Origin: JAVVHE01 sp038238915
GTDB lineage: Bacteria; Pseudomonadota; Alphaproteobacteria; Sphingomonadales; Sphingomonadaceae
Assembly (NCBI GenBank): GCA_038238915.1
Contig: JBBSFH010000006.1
Span: 62,001-126,000 of the forward strand
Reading direction: 5' to 3'
DNA length: 64,000 nucleotides
Shown: positions 39,000-46,785 of the stretch, one piece after another
How the letters are laid out: each line of letters starts with the position of its first letter
Position numbering within the stretch: position 1 is the first letter of the stretch
Notes under the pieces: generated by a model
Told to the model about the DNA's origin: nothing
Seen by the model: only the letters and a program-made list of their open reading frames with translations
The model's database searches: none
Position numbers and translations under genes: made by a program

Positions 39000-39392
39000 C
39001 TACTCAAGCCCGGTGTTGAACATCTCTAGCTGGTGCTCTCTAAATAGAACGGACGCAGCCACGACGAAGTAGCGGTTACCGTTACTTCCAAGTACAAAGG
39101 GTGGGTAAATAGGTTCTAGGCGTACACGGGTGTTGAGATACCGAACATCGTCCGCAGTGGGAGCCAGAAGCTCCAACCCGTTCAGGAATCTAGGTGACTC
39201 AATATAATCAACGTCCGTAAATAGTAGGTCTACGTTAGTATCGTGACCGTGGTTAGCCGGACTCCTGATCAGCAGTGTTCCATGATTTACTAGATAGAAC
39301 CAGATCTGGTAGTCGCGACCCTCTGGAAGCGCGCTGAGTTCGCGTCCTGAGCTATACCAGCGAGGTAATAGGTCAGATAAGTTCGCACTCAC
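39000..39392 (-). CDS. Hypothetical protein of low GC coupled to ilvB
   Basis: A 130-residue protein (first residues SANLSDLLPRWYSSGRELSA after the start) whose GTG overlaps the ilvB stop as GTGA. Its base and codon use (many AT-ending codons such as TTA, ATA and AGT) differ clearly from its neighbours. There is no signal peptide and no known motif; it looks like a mixed alpha/beta soluble protein. The composition suggests recent acquisition or a decaying gene, yet the frame is intact. Function unknown. Confidence 0.6.
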   Translation of the reverse strand: MSANLSDLLPRWYSSGRELSALPEGRDYQIWFYLVNHGTLLIRSPANHGHDTNVDLLFTDVDYIESPRFLNGLELLAPTADDVRYLNTRVRLEPIYPPFVLGSNGNRYFVVAASVLFREHQLEMFNTGLE

Positions 39393-41137
39393 ACCAGCGC
39401 CCGCGCATCATCGTCCACCTCGCCCAGCACCTCGTCCCCGCCCAGCAGCATCTCATTATGCGCCGCGCCGCTCGGGATCATCGGGAAGCAGTTTTCCAGG
39501 CGCGCGACTCGGCAATCGACCATCACCGGCCCGTCATGCGCCAGCATCGCCGCGATCCCGGCGTCGAGACCGGCCGCATCCGAAATGCGCAGCCCCAGCC
39601 AGCCATAAGCCTCGGCCAGTTTGACAAAATCGGGCAATGCCTCCGAATAGCTCTGTGAGTAACGGCCCTCGTAGGTCAGGTCCTGCCATTGGCGGACCAT
39701 ACCCATATACTCGTTGTTCAGGATGAACACCTTGACCGGCAGCCGATATTGCACCGCCGTGCTCATCTCCTGGATGTTCATCAGGATGGAAGCCTCGCCC
39801 GCGATGTCGATCACCAGCGCGCCCGGGTTCCCAAGCTGCGCGCCGATCGCGGCGGGCAGCCCGTAGCCCATCGTGCCCAGCCCGCCCGAAGTGAGCCACT
39901 TGTTCGGCCCCTCGAAGCCGAAATGCTGCGCGGCCCACATCTGATGCTGGCCAACCTCGGTGCTGATGATCGGCGCACGGTCCCGCGTCATCTCCCACAG
40001 CCGCCGCACCGCGTGCTGGGGCAGCAGTTCGCCCTCGCCCTGCGCGAACCCCAACGAGTTCTTCGCGCGCCAGCCGTCGATCTTCGCCCACCACGGCTTC
40101 AGGTCCGCCCCCCGGTGGGCGCGCGCGCGCCAGAGCTTGAGCATGTCTTCGAGCACATGGCCGACATCGCCCTCGATCGTCAGATCGACACGCACGGTCT
40201 TGTTGAAGCTCGATCGGTCGATATCGACATGGATCTTGCGCGAACCGGGCGAGAACGCGTCCACGCGGCCAGTGATGCGATCGTCGAACCGCGCGCCGAG
40301 GCACAGCATCAGATCGCAGCCGTGCATCGCCATATTGGCTTCGTAGGTGCCGTGCATCCCGAGCATGCCGAGGAACTGCGGCGAACTCGCTGGGAAACAG
40401 CCCAGCCCCATCAGCGTCGATGTGACCGGCGCGCCCGTCACCCGCGCGAGCTCGCGCAGCAACTGCGAAGCCCCCGGCCCCGAGTTGATGATTCCGCCGC
40501 CCGTATACAGGATCGGCCGTTCGGCGGCGGCGAGCATCTCCACCGCCGCCTCGATCGCGGCCAGATCGCCTTTCAGCCGGGGCTTGTAGGTGGGGTGCCC
40601 CGCCACGCCCGGCGCGCGGTAGGCCACCTTGGCCACCTGCACGTCTTTGGGGATATCCACCACCACCGGGCCGGGGCGGCCGTTGGTCGCGATGTAGAAG
40701 GCCTCGTGGATCGTGGGCGCGAGCGCGGCGACATCCTTCACAAGGTAATTATGCTTGGAACAGTGGCGCGTGATGCCCACCGTATCGCATTCCTGGAACG
40801 CATCGGTGCCAATGAGGTGCGTGGGAACCTGGCCGGTGAGGACGACGATGGGCACCGAGTCCATCAGCGCATCGGTGATGCCGGTCACCGCGTTGGTCGC
40901 CCCCGGTCCGCTGGTAACCAGCACCACACCCGGCCTGCCGGTGCTCCTCGCGTAACCCTCCGCCGCGTGGACGGCGGCCTGTTCGTGGCGCACCAGGATG
41001 TGGCGGATGCGGTTCTGCTGGTGGAGCGCATCGTAGATCGGCAGCACCGCGCCGCCGGGGTAGCCGAAGATGGTATCGACGCCCAGGTCGGTCAGCGCGC
41101 GGACGATCGCCGCTGCACCCGTGATCGCCTCCGCCAT
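39389..41137 (-). CDS. ilvB: Acetolactate synthase large subunit
   Basis: Thiamine-diphosphate enzyme making acetolactate and acetohydroxybutyrate for branched-chain amino acids. The 582 residues begin with GAAAIVRALTDLGVDTIFGYPGGAVLPIYDAL, then the catalytic Glu region (RHEQAAVHAAEGYARSTG near 50), the FAD-binding middle domain, and the C-terminal ThDP site (NNEYMGMVRQWQDLTYEGRYS near 470 after the GEA(S) acidic motif). It lacks the immediate ilvN neighbour usual in alphaproteobacteria. Confidence 0.97.
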   Translation of the reverse strand: MAEAITGAAAIVRALTDLGVDTIFGYPGGAVLPIYDALHQQNRIRHILVRHEQAAVHAAEGYARSTGRPGVVLVTSGPGATNAVTGITDALMDSVPIVVLTGQVPTHLIGTDAFQECDTVGITRHCSKHNYLVKDVAALAPTIHEAFYIATNGRPGPVVVDIPKDVQVAKVAYRAPGVAGHPTYKPRLKGDLAAIEAAVEMLAAAERPILYTGGGIINSGPGASQLLRELARVTGAPVTSTLMGLGCFPASSPQFLGMLGMHGTYEANMAMHGCDLMLCLGARFDDRITGRVDAFSPGSRKIHVDIDRSSFNKTVRVDLTIEGDVGHVLEDMLKLWRARAHRGADLKPWWAKIDGWRAKNSLGFAQGEGELLPQHAVRRLWEMTRDRAPIISTEVGQHQMWAAQHFGFEGPNKWLTSGGLGTMGYGLPAAIGAQLGNPGALVIDIAGEASILMNIQEMSTAVQYRLPVKVFILNNEYMGMVRQWQDLTYEGRYSQSYSEALPDFVKLAEAYGWLGLRISDAAGLDAGIAAMLAHDGPVMVDCRVARLENCFPMIPSGAAHNEMLLGGDEVLGEVDDDARALV

Positions 41138-41192
41138 GCCGTTTGCTCCGTCGTGTGTGGGGGCGAAGGGTTATGTGCGGCGCAGCATCATG

Positions 41193-41687
41193 TCAAAGCG
41201 CCATGACGGGCTCTGTCTTGGGCTCGAGTTCGATCGCTCCGGGAAGTGCAACTCCCAGCCGCTGCCGCGAGCTCATGAACGGCCCCGTCGGCGCGCGATC
41301 GGGCGCGAAGCTGGCGAGGCCGATCGCTGGGACGCCCGAATAGATCGCCTCCATGCCGCCGCGCAGCCGGTACGTTTCGTGCCAGATGCCGCCGGCGGGA
41401 TCGCGCGCGAAATCGCCCCACCAGGCCTTGTGCGTGGGCGCGCGGGTGAAGGCTTCGAGGCTCTCGAAATCGCGCCAGTACTGACGGAAGCCGGGGTGGA
41501 GCAGACCGAAGAACAGGCTCTCGTGCGAGAGCAGGCCGGGGGGCGGATTGGTCTTGATCGTGGCGAGGCCACGACCGATGCGCATCAACTGGCGCACGCT
41601 GGTGAGGCGCTTCACGCTGTAGCCCAGATACACGACGACGAGATCGGGATAGGCGGTGAGATCGACGGAGCGGCGGGGATAGCTCAT
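41193..41687 (-). CDS. DUF4188-family protein
   Basis: A 164-residue protein with the DUF4188 pattern: PDLVVVYLGYSVKRLTSVRQL, then LLSHESLFFGLLHPGFRQYWRDFESLEAFTRAP and WWGDFARDPAGGIWHETYRLRGGMEAIYSGVP. ATG 41687 has AAAGGA upstream. The fold is probably a dimeric ferredoxin-like monooxygenase-type domain, but the reaction is unknown. It is divergent from a TetR-type regulator and shares the operator region at 41722-41754, so it is likely the regulator's target. Confidence 0.8.
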   Translation of the reverse strand: MSYPRRSVDLTAYPDLVVVYLGYSVKRLTSVRQLMRIGRGLATIKTNPPPGLLSHESLFFGLLHPGFRQYWRDFESLEAFTRAPTHKAWWGDFARDPAGGIWHETYRLRGGMEAIYSGVPAIGLASFAPDRAPTGPFMSSRQRLGVALPGAIELEPKTEPVMAL

Positions 41688-41721
41688 GATTTTCCTTTCA
41701 CAAGGGATGGAACTCACGCTT

Positions 41722-41754
41722 ACACTGCATACATAGGAGCCTTGCATACAGTGT
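41722..41754. promoter_or_regulatory. Candidate TetR operator between divergent genes
   Basis: An imperfect inverted repeat: ACACTG (41722-41727) and its complement CAGTGT (41749-41754) enclose two copies of TGCATACA (41726-41733 and 41743-41750). It covers the ribosome-binding region and GTG start of the TetR gene and lies between the DUF4188 and TetR genes. A TetR dimer pair binding here could control both directions. Confidence 0.6.
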
Positions 41755-42335
41755 CAACATCCACCGCGCGCGAATATCACCATGGCGATCTACGCACCGC
41801 GCTCGTCGCTGCCGCGCTTGATCTGCTGGCGCAGGACGGTGCGGATGCGCTTTCGCTGCGGGCTGTAGCTCGGCGCGCGGGGGTGTCCGCGATGGCGCCC
41901 TATCGCCACTATGCGGATAAGGAGGCGCTGCTGGCGGCGGTCGCGTCACTGGGGTTCGAGCGCCTGCGCGCAGCGCTGCTGGCTGCCGACGCGGCCGCTC
42001 CCCCCGCCGACGCGCTGATCGCGCAGGCGGTCGCCTATGTGCGTTACGCGCTCGACAACCCCGCGCTGTTCCGCCTGATGTTCGGACCCAGGCGCGCCTT
42101 TATCCACCCCGATCTGCTCGCTGCGGGCGAGACGGCGTACAGCGTGCTGGCGAGCCGCGTGGCGGCCGATATGCCGCCGGGCACCGCCCGCGAGGCGCGC
42201 GCGCTCGGCTGCTGGTCAATGGTGCACGGGCTGGCGTCGCTGTTCCTCGACGGGCGGATCAGCGACCGGCGGACGGCGGAAGAGGAGGACGCGATGACGC
42301 GGCGGGTGGCGGAGGCGATGCTTGCGACAAAATGA
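41751..42335 (+). CDS. TetR/AcrR family transcriptional regulator
   Basis: A 194-residue repressor. The N-terminal helix-turn-helix is clear (EYHHGDLRTALVAAALDLLAQDGADALSLRAVARRAGVSAMAPYRHYADKEALLAAVA, in pieces), followed by a ligand-binding domain of the TetR C-terminal family (YVRYALDNPALFRLMFGPRRA). GTG 41751 is chosen with AGGAG eleven bases upstream; TTG 41742 is the alternative. It probably represses the DUF4188 gene and itself. Confidence 0.88.
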   Translation: MSTSTAREYHHGDLRTALVAAALDLLAQDGADALSLRAVARRAGVSAMAPYRHYADKEALLAAVASLGFERLRAALLAADAAAPPADALIAQAVAYVRYALDNPALFRLMFGPRRAFIHPDLLAAGETAYSVLASRVAADMPPGTAREARALGCWSMVHGLASLFLDGRISDRRTAEEEDAMTRRVAEAMLATK

Positions 42336-42374
42336 TTTTGCCGTGGGGAATAAGATAGTACGTAAATGTATGTT

Positions 42375-42593
42375 CTATGTGGTCCGTGCCGCCCGTTCTC
42401 GCGGCAGCGCGGCCTGCCTCGGCCGCCAGGTGCGGACTGCGCCTTCGATCAGGCCTTCGAGGCGGATGACACGGTCGCGCGTGTCCGAGACTTTGGCGGC
42501 AAGGCCGTCCACGGCGGTATCGAGGCGGCTCACGCGCTCCTCGAGCAGCACGACGCGCTTGACTGCGCCGAGCACGTCCCCGGTCCAGCTCAT
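42375..42593 (-). CDS. Small coiled-coil protein (second gene of pair)
   Basis: A 72-residue protein with continuous heptad-like character (VKRVVLLEERVSRLDTAVDGLAAKVSDTRDRVIRLEGLIEGAV) and a basic, Pro/Arg-rich tail. Its ATG overlaps the stop of the preceding small gene (ATGA), so the two are expressed together. No family recognised. It could be an adaptor or an accessory factor. Confidence 0.6.
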   Translation of the reverse strand: MSWTGDVLGAVKRVVLLEERVSRLDTAVDGLAAKVSDTRDRVIRLEGLIEGAVRTWRPRQAALPRERAARTT

Positions 42594-42859
42594 GCGTGGG
42601 CGGCGGCGAGCAGGCCGAGATCGAGATACTGGCCGCTGGCTTCGAGTTCGGCCAGGATTTGGGTGCGGCGCTTTGCTTCGGCGGCGGGATCGATCACGGC
42701 TTCGATCCGCGCGATCGTGCGATCGAGCATCGCCTCCATGCGCGCGGCTGCGGCGTTGACTTCGGTGGCGAGCGTGCGCGCCTCGGCGATTTCCTGCGCG
42801 GTGGGCGCTTCCGGGAACGCGATGCTCGTCGCGAAGTTGGGGGTGGAAGGATCCGACAT
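42590..42859 (-). CDS. Small helical protein (first gene of pair)
   Basis: An 89-residue acidic, mostly helical protein (IAEARTLATEVNAAAARMEAMLDRTIARIEAVIDPAAEAKRRTQILAELEASGQ) with likely coiled-coil character. ATG 42859. It forms a two-gene unit with the next small coiled-coil gene, and both run away from the low-GC GHKL cassette. No recognised family. Confidence 0.6.
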   Translation of the reverse strand: MSDPSTPNFATSIAFPEAPTAQEIAEARTLATEVNAAAARMEAMLDRTIARIEAVIDPAAEAKRRTQILAELEASGQYLDLGLLAAAHA

Positions 42860-43092
42860 TGCAGCCGCACTACAATAGCATACTGCGGGATCGCTGGACA
42901 GTTTATTAAATGCAGTTCAAATGCCTTGAATGCTGAAACACGCCGTACCCGCAACCCGATAGAGTGACGATTTTGAGGCGGCGGGAAGCTCTGAGCCGGC
43001 GTGCGGTCTCTGCTGTTCGGAAGCGTGTGGCCAGAGGCGTCTGGTCAGTCGAACGGATGCGCGTAAAGCGCGGGGGTAAACCGCGACCAGCC

Positions 43093-44031
43093 ATGTTACG
43101 GCTGGGTAAACTGATCCATTTACGTGTGATTGCACCATCGCATCTTGACGCATTCGACTTTCAATATCGATCTGCTACAATGGAATTCCTTGAGTCGCTT
43201 CGTTCTAAGACGTTAATTAAAGGCATCGGAGTTACGGTCGATTTATCAAGGGTGGAACAGATTCGTCCGTCAGCGGCACTTTTGCTCTTAGCCGAAATAG
43301 ATCGCACTTTAAACAGGGCCATTCATACGGCGGCGTTACGCGTTGCCCGCCCGGCTGATCCAGTTATTGACGCCGTTATGAACCAAATAGGCATCTATCG
43401 AGGGAATACCGATCCGTCACCCGAGTCACAGCGTGATGACGTGAGGCACTGGCGAGCAGCGACCGGCGTTTTGTCTGAAGGCCAAAAAAGTGGCTCGATT
43501 TTGGAGTTTTATGACGGACGACTTGCCGAGGGTATCACTAAAGGATTGTATGACGGCTTGGTCGAGGCTATGACAAACACAGTCCATCACGCCTACGCTG
43601 GACAGGTGGGCGAGGAGTTGAAGCGACATATCGGCAAACGATGGTGGATGCTTTCTCAAGAACGAGATGGTTTGCTCACGGTCGCGATATGCGATCTCGG
43701 GATCGGCATTCCCAGATCCCTCCCTCGCAGCGAAACGTTTTCGAACGCGGCGGTCAAGGCTTTATGGCGCATTTTAGGACTCGATAATTCGGATGGCAGC
43801 GCCATCAAGGTGGCCGTGGAGCTTGGCCGCACAAGGACCGGCGAGCCGGGGCGCGGCAAGGGTTTGTCGGAAATTGTTCGGGCCGTGAACCTTTCCACCA
43901 GCGGCAGAGTATATATATGCAGTAACCGTGGTGTGTATGCGAGCGCGGACGGGAAAGACTCCTTTTACAACCATTCACATTCCGTTCGTGGTACGCTGAT
44001 CCACTGGACTGTTCCTGTGTCTGACGATTGA
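43093..44031 (+). CDS. STAS-like/GHKL ATPase domain protein (anti-sigma-kinase-like)
   Basis: A 312-residue protein from ATG 43093; the frame opens at GTG 42964 but the first 43 codons are arginine-rich and unlike the rest. Residues about 40-75 resemble a STAS beta-strand and helix (GIGVTVDLSRVEQIRPSAALLLLAEID). The C-terminal half is a GHKL/HATPase_c domain: N-box EAMTNTVHHAY near 158-168, G1 motif CDLGIGIP near 200 (DxGxGI) and G2 motif GRGKGLSEIV near 254. These resemble anti-sigma kinases such as SpoIIAB/RsbW. GC is much lower than in the neighbours. First gene of a three-gene cassette. Confidence 0.75.
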   Translation: MLRLGKLIHLRVIAPSHLDAFDFQYRSATMEFLESLRSKTLIKGIGVTVDLSRVEQIRPSAALLLLAEIDRTLNRAIHTAALRVARPADPVIDAVMNQIGIYRGNTDPSPESQRDDVRHWRAATGVLSEGQKSGSILEFYDGRLAEGITKGLYDGLVEAMTNTVHHAYAGQVGEELKRHIGKRWWMLSQERDGLLTVAICDLGIGIPRSLPRSETFSNAAVKALWRILGLDNSDGSAIKVAVELGRTRTGEPGRGKGLSEIVRAVNLSTSGRVYICSNRGVYASADGKDSFYNHSHSVRGTLIHWTVPVSDD

Positions 44032-44357
44032 CAAATGGCATGGAGATTCAAGTGCTTGATATCGCTGACGTTTTTACCCGCTTTCCCGCTGGGCGGTTCC
44101 GTGGTGACGGCCCCTACTCGGGAGAGCGTTTTAGAGACGACTACCTCATTCCTGCGCTGGAAAAATACGGCAAATTGATTGTTCGACTCGACGGGACTAT
44201 GGGATATGGGTCGTCGTTCCTCGAAGAGGCGTTTGGTGGGCTCGTGCGTGCAAACCGTTTCAGCGCGAATCAGCTTACGGCCATGATCACGTTGGAGTCG
44301 CGCGATCGCTCCCTGATTGACGAAATCACCGAGTATCTCACCGCTACTCGTCATTGA
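44028..44357 (+). CDS. STAS-like domain protein (DUF4325 type)
   Basis: A 109-residue protein with the DUF4325 pattern: an N-terminal strand, FRDDYLIPALEKYGKLIVRLDGT and the diagnostic YGSSFLEEAFGGLVRANRF helix. TTG 44028 overlaps the upstream TGA (TTGA); ATG 44040 is an alternative without a visible Shine-Dalgarno. DUF4325 proteins are thought to be STAS-like and occur next to HATPase proteins; here the two would form a partner-switch pair. Confidence 0.8.
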   Translation: MTNGMEIQVLDIADVFTRFPAGRFRGDGPYSGERFRDDYLIPALEKYGKLIVRLDGTMGYGSSFLEEAFGGLVRANRFSANQLTAMITLESRDRSLIDEITEYLTATRH

Positions 44358-44388
44358 AATCCTACCGTTAGCTCTGCCGGCAAACGGC

Positions 44389-44934
44389 TTGAATTTAGAG
44401 CCTCTCGTTCCGTCGTTTATGGCCGCCGGCTTGGTATCGGTCGGCTGGGGGGTGCTCGAACGGTTCGCACGCCAGCGTGAAAGGCGGAGTGATCTACGGG
44501 AGGCCGTGAAGGTGTTTCGAGAAGCAGTAGATGAGGTCACTACAGTCGCCTCCTCGTTCTACCAGCTTCCAGGTAACGCACCAGCGGCAACCGCCCTCGC
44601 GAACACAATCCGAGCTAAGATAGGAGCTCTCCCCTTATATCTTGAGACGATGCGCGGGGCTGGAATGGCCCTTAGCACGGACGATGCTCTCCGTTTATTT
44701 AGGCAGGCGGTAACGGGCGGAGAGTTTGACTCATACGCGCGGCAACCTCATCCCGCAGGTTCGAACTTAGCCGATCGAATGGTGATGGCTGGTCAGGACT
44801 TATCTCGTACAGTTCAAATTGCACTGCTTCAATATCTACTAGCGAAGGCAAGCCTGTGGCGATTTGGCTGGATAAGCCGGTTGCCCATCGGGCCACGAGA
44901 GGAAAAAGGCGGCCCGCGCGTTCGACAACTCTGA
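44389..44934 (+). CDS. Membrane-anchored hypothetical protein (third gene of GHKL/STAS cassette)
   Basis: A protein of about 181 residues: an N-terminal hydrophobic segment (LEPLVPSFMAAGLVSVGWGVLERF) followed by a helical cytoplasmic or periplasmic part (RQRERRSDLREAVKVFREAVDEV, then IRAKIGALPLYLETMRGAG). The start is uncertain: TTG 44389 keeps the membrane segment, TTG 44317 overlaps the DUF4325 gene, and ATG 44419 cuts the helix. I do not recognise a family. It could be the output of the ATPase/STAS pair. Confidence 0.55.
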   Translation: MNLEPLVPSFMAAGLVSVGWGVLERFARQRERRSDLREAVKVFREAVDEVTTVASSFYQLPGNAPAATALANTIRAKIGALPLYLETMRGAGMALSTDDALRLFRQAVTGGEFDSYARQPHPAGSNLADRMVMAGQDLSRTVQIALLQYLLAKASLWRFGWISRLPIGPREEKGGPRVRQL

Positions 44935-45001
44935 CGAAAAAATTGGGCGGGGGCGAGTATCGCAGGTCTGACGGAAGGCTATTTCAAGACCTCCTGCAGT
45001 G

Positions 45002-45928
45002 CTACCCCACCCGCTCCCGCGCCGCCGCATATTCCCCCCGCAACCGCGCCACCAGTTCCGCCACGCCGACCACCGCATCGACCGCACCCACCCCCTGCCC
45101 CGCGCCCCAGATGTCTTTCCACGCCTTGGCGGCGCCGTCGCCGAAGTTCATGGCGCTGGCGTCGCTTTGGGGCAGGTTGGCGGGGTCCAGCCCTGCGGCG
45201 CGGATCGAGGCGGCGAGATAGTTGCCGTGGACGCCGGTGAAGAGGTTCGAGTAGACGATGTCGGCGGCGCGGCTTTCGACGATGGACGCCTTGTAGGCGT
45301 CGGCGGCGCGCGCCTCGTGCGTGGCGATGAAGGCGCTGCCGATATAGGCGACGTCGGCCCCCATCGCCTCGGCCGCGAGCACCGCGCCGCCGTTGGCGAT
45401 CGCGCCCGAAAGCGCGAGCGGGCCATCGAACCACTGGCGGATTTCCTGCACCAGCGCGAAGGGGGAGAGCGTGCCCGCGTGGCCGCCCGCGCCCGCCGCC
45501 ACCGCGATCAGGCCGTCGGCGCCTTTCTCGATGGCTTTCCTTGCGAAGCGATCGTCGATGATATCGTGCATGACGATGCCGCCATAGCTGTGGACGGCGG
45601 CGTACACGTCCTCGCGCGCGCCGAGGCTGGTGATGATCAGCGGCACCTTGTGCTTGACGCACAGCGCGAGGTCAGCCTCGACGCGCGGGTTCGAGCGGTG
45701 GACGATGAGGTTGACCGCGTAGGGGGCGTCCTGTGGGGTGAGTTCGGCGGTGAGCCGGGTGAGCCAGTCATCGAGCTGCTCGATGGGGCGCGCGTTCAGG
45801 CTGGGAAAGCTGCCGACGACGCCCGCGCGGCACTGCGCCAGCACGAGCGCGGGGTGCGAGATGATGAACAGGGGCGCGGCGATCACGGGGATCGACAGGC
45901 GGCCTTGCAGCAGCGCGGGCATCGTCAT
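45002..45928 (-). CDS. Nitronate monooxygenase
   Basis: An FMN-dependent monooxygenase of the NPD/2-nitropropane dioxygenase family, 308 residues, starting at ATG 45928 (MTMPALLQGRLSIPVIAAP). Blocks are MFIISHPALVLAQCRAGVVGSFP-like region near residue 25, VNLIVHRSNPR near 75, the AVAAGAGGHAGT FMN loop near 150 (GAGGHAG) and SGAIANGGAVLAAEAMGADVAYIGSAFIATHEA near 185. It clusters with an enoyl-CoA hydratase, six bases upstream on the same strand, suggesting joint fatty acid or nitroalkane metabolism. Confidence 0.9.
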   Translation of the reverse strand: MTMPALLQGRLSIPVIAAPLFIISHPALVLAQCRAGVVGSFPSLNARPIEQLDDWLTRLTAELTPQDAPYAVNLIVHRSNPRVEADLALCVKHKVPLIITSLGAREDVYAAVHSYGGIVMHDIIDDRFARKAIEKGADGLIAVAAGAGGHAGTLSPFALVQEIRQWFDGPLALSGAIANGGAVLAAEAMGADVAYIGSAFIATHEARAADAYKASIVESRAADIVYSNLFTGVHGNYLAASIRAAGLDPANLPQSDASAMNFGDGAAKAWKDIWGAGQGVGAVDAVVGVAELVARLRGEYAAARERVG

Positions 45929-45933
45929 GGCGG

Positions 45934-46680
45934 TCAGGCTTTCCGGGCGAAGAAGGCGGCGATGGCGCTCTTGAGTTCGGGCGACGCAAGCTGGGCGGCG
46001 AAATGCCCGCCCTCGCGGTCCATGCGCGTGGCGACCCCGGGCGCATCGTCGCGCAGCAGGCGTTTGGTGAGCGCGAGTGCGGCGGGCGGTTTGGCAGCGA
46101 GGCGGTGCGCGAGTTTCAGCGCCTCGGCGCGTTCGGACCCGGCGGGCACCACGCGGTTGGCCCAGCCCCACGCGAGCGCGGTCTGCGCGTCGATCGCATC
46201 GCCCAGCATCAGCATCTCGGCCGCACGCGCGTGGCCGATGGCGCGCGGCACGAGGAGCGAGGAGGCGGCCTCGGGCACCAGCGCCAGATCGACGAAGGGC
46301 ATTTTGAGGCGCGCATCATCGGCGAGCACAACAAGGTCGCAGTGGAGCAGCATGGTCGTACCGATGCCCACCGCCTGGCCCTGAACGGCCGCGACCACGG
46401 GTTTGTCTGCGCCGGCGAGCCCGTGAAGGAAGCGGAAGACCGGGCTGTCCTTGCCCTGCGGCGGGTTGGCGATGAAATCGTGGAGATCATTGCCTGCGGT
46501 GAAGTGCGCGCCTTCGGCGGAGATCAGGATGGCGCGGACGCCTTCGTCGGCTTGGAAACCTGCCAATGCGTCGGCTAGCGCGGCGTACATCGTAGTGGTG
46601 ATCGCGTTGCGCTTGCTCGCCCTCGCGAGGCGCAGTTCGGCGACGGGGCCGTCGCGTTCGATGATAATATGCTCGCTCAT
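45934..46680 (-). CDS. Enoyl-CoA hydratase/isomerase family protein
   Basis: A 248-residue crotonase-fold enzyme. Motifs are RASKRNAITTTMYAAL near residue 22, the oxyanion-hole block AEGAHFTAGNDLHDF near 55, VVAAVQGQAVGIGTTMLLHCDLVVLAD near 95 and FVDLALVPEAASSLLVPR near 127, where the catalytic Glu region is altered relative to hydratases, so it may be an isomerase or hydrolase. C-terminus AAFFARKA. Transcribed with the downstream nitronate monooxygenase gene. Confidence 0.9.
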   Translation of the reverse strand: MSEHIIIERDGPVAELRLARASKRNAITTTMYAALADALAGFQADEGVRAILISAEGAHFTAGNDLHDFIANPPQGKDSPVFRFLHGLAGADKPVVAAVQGQAVGIGTTMLLHCDLVVLADDARLKMPFVDLALVPEAASSLLVPRAIGHARAAEMLMLGDAIDAQTALAWGWANRVVPAGSERAEALKLAHRLAAKPPAALALTKRLLRDDAPGVATRMDREGGHFAAQLASPELKSAIAAFFARKA

Positions 46681-46785
46681 GCCGACACCATGGCGGCCAT
46701 GGTGGCTCGAAGCAACGGGTGCGAAATGGGCGAGGAAGGGGAAACCAGGACGCGGCGGGGACGGTCCGCCGCCGCGTCTGTGGCC

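Noticed and set aside
39689..41206. A 505-codon plus-strand open frame opposite ilvB
   Set aside because: Arg/His-rich shadow of ilvB; no family resemblance.
42964..43092. N-terminal 43-codon extension of the GHKL ATPase gene from GTG 42964
   Set aside because: The extension is Arg-rich and unlike the following domain in composition; ATG 43093 is a better start, although no good Shine-Dalgarno is seen.
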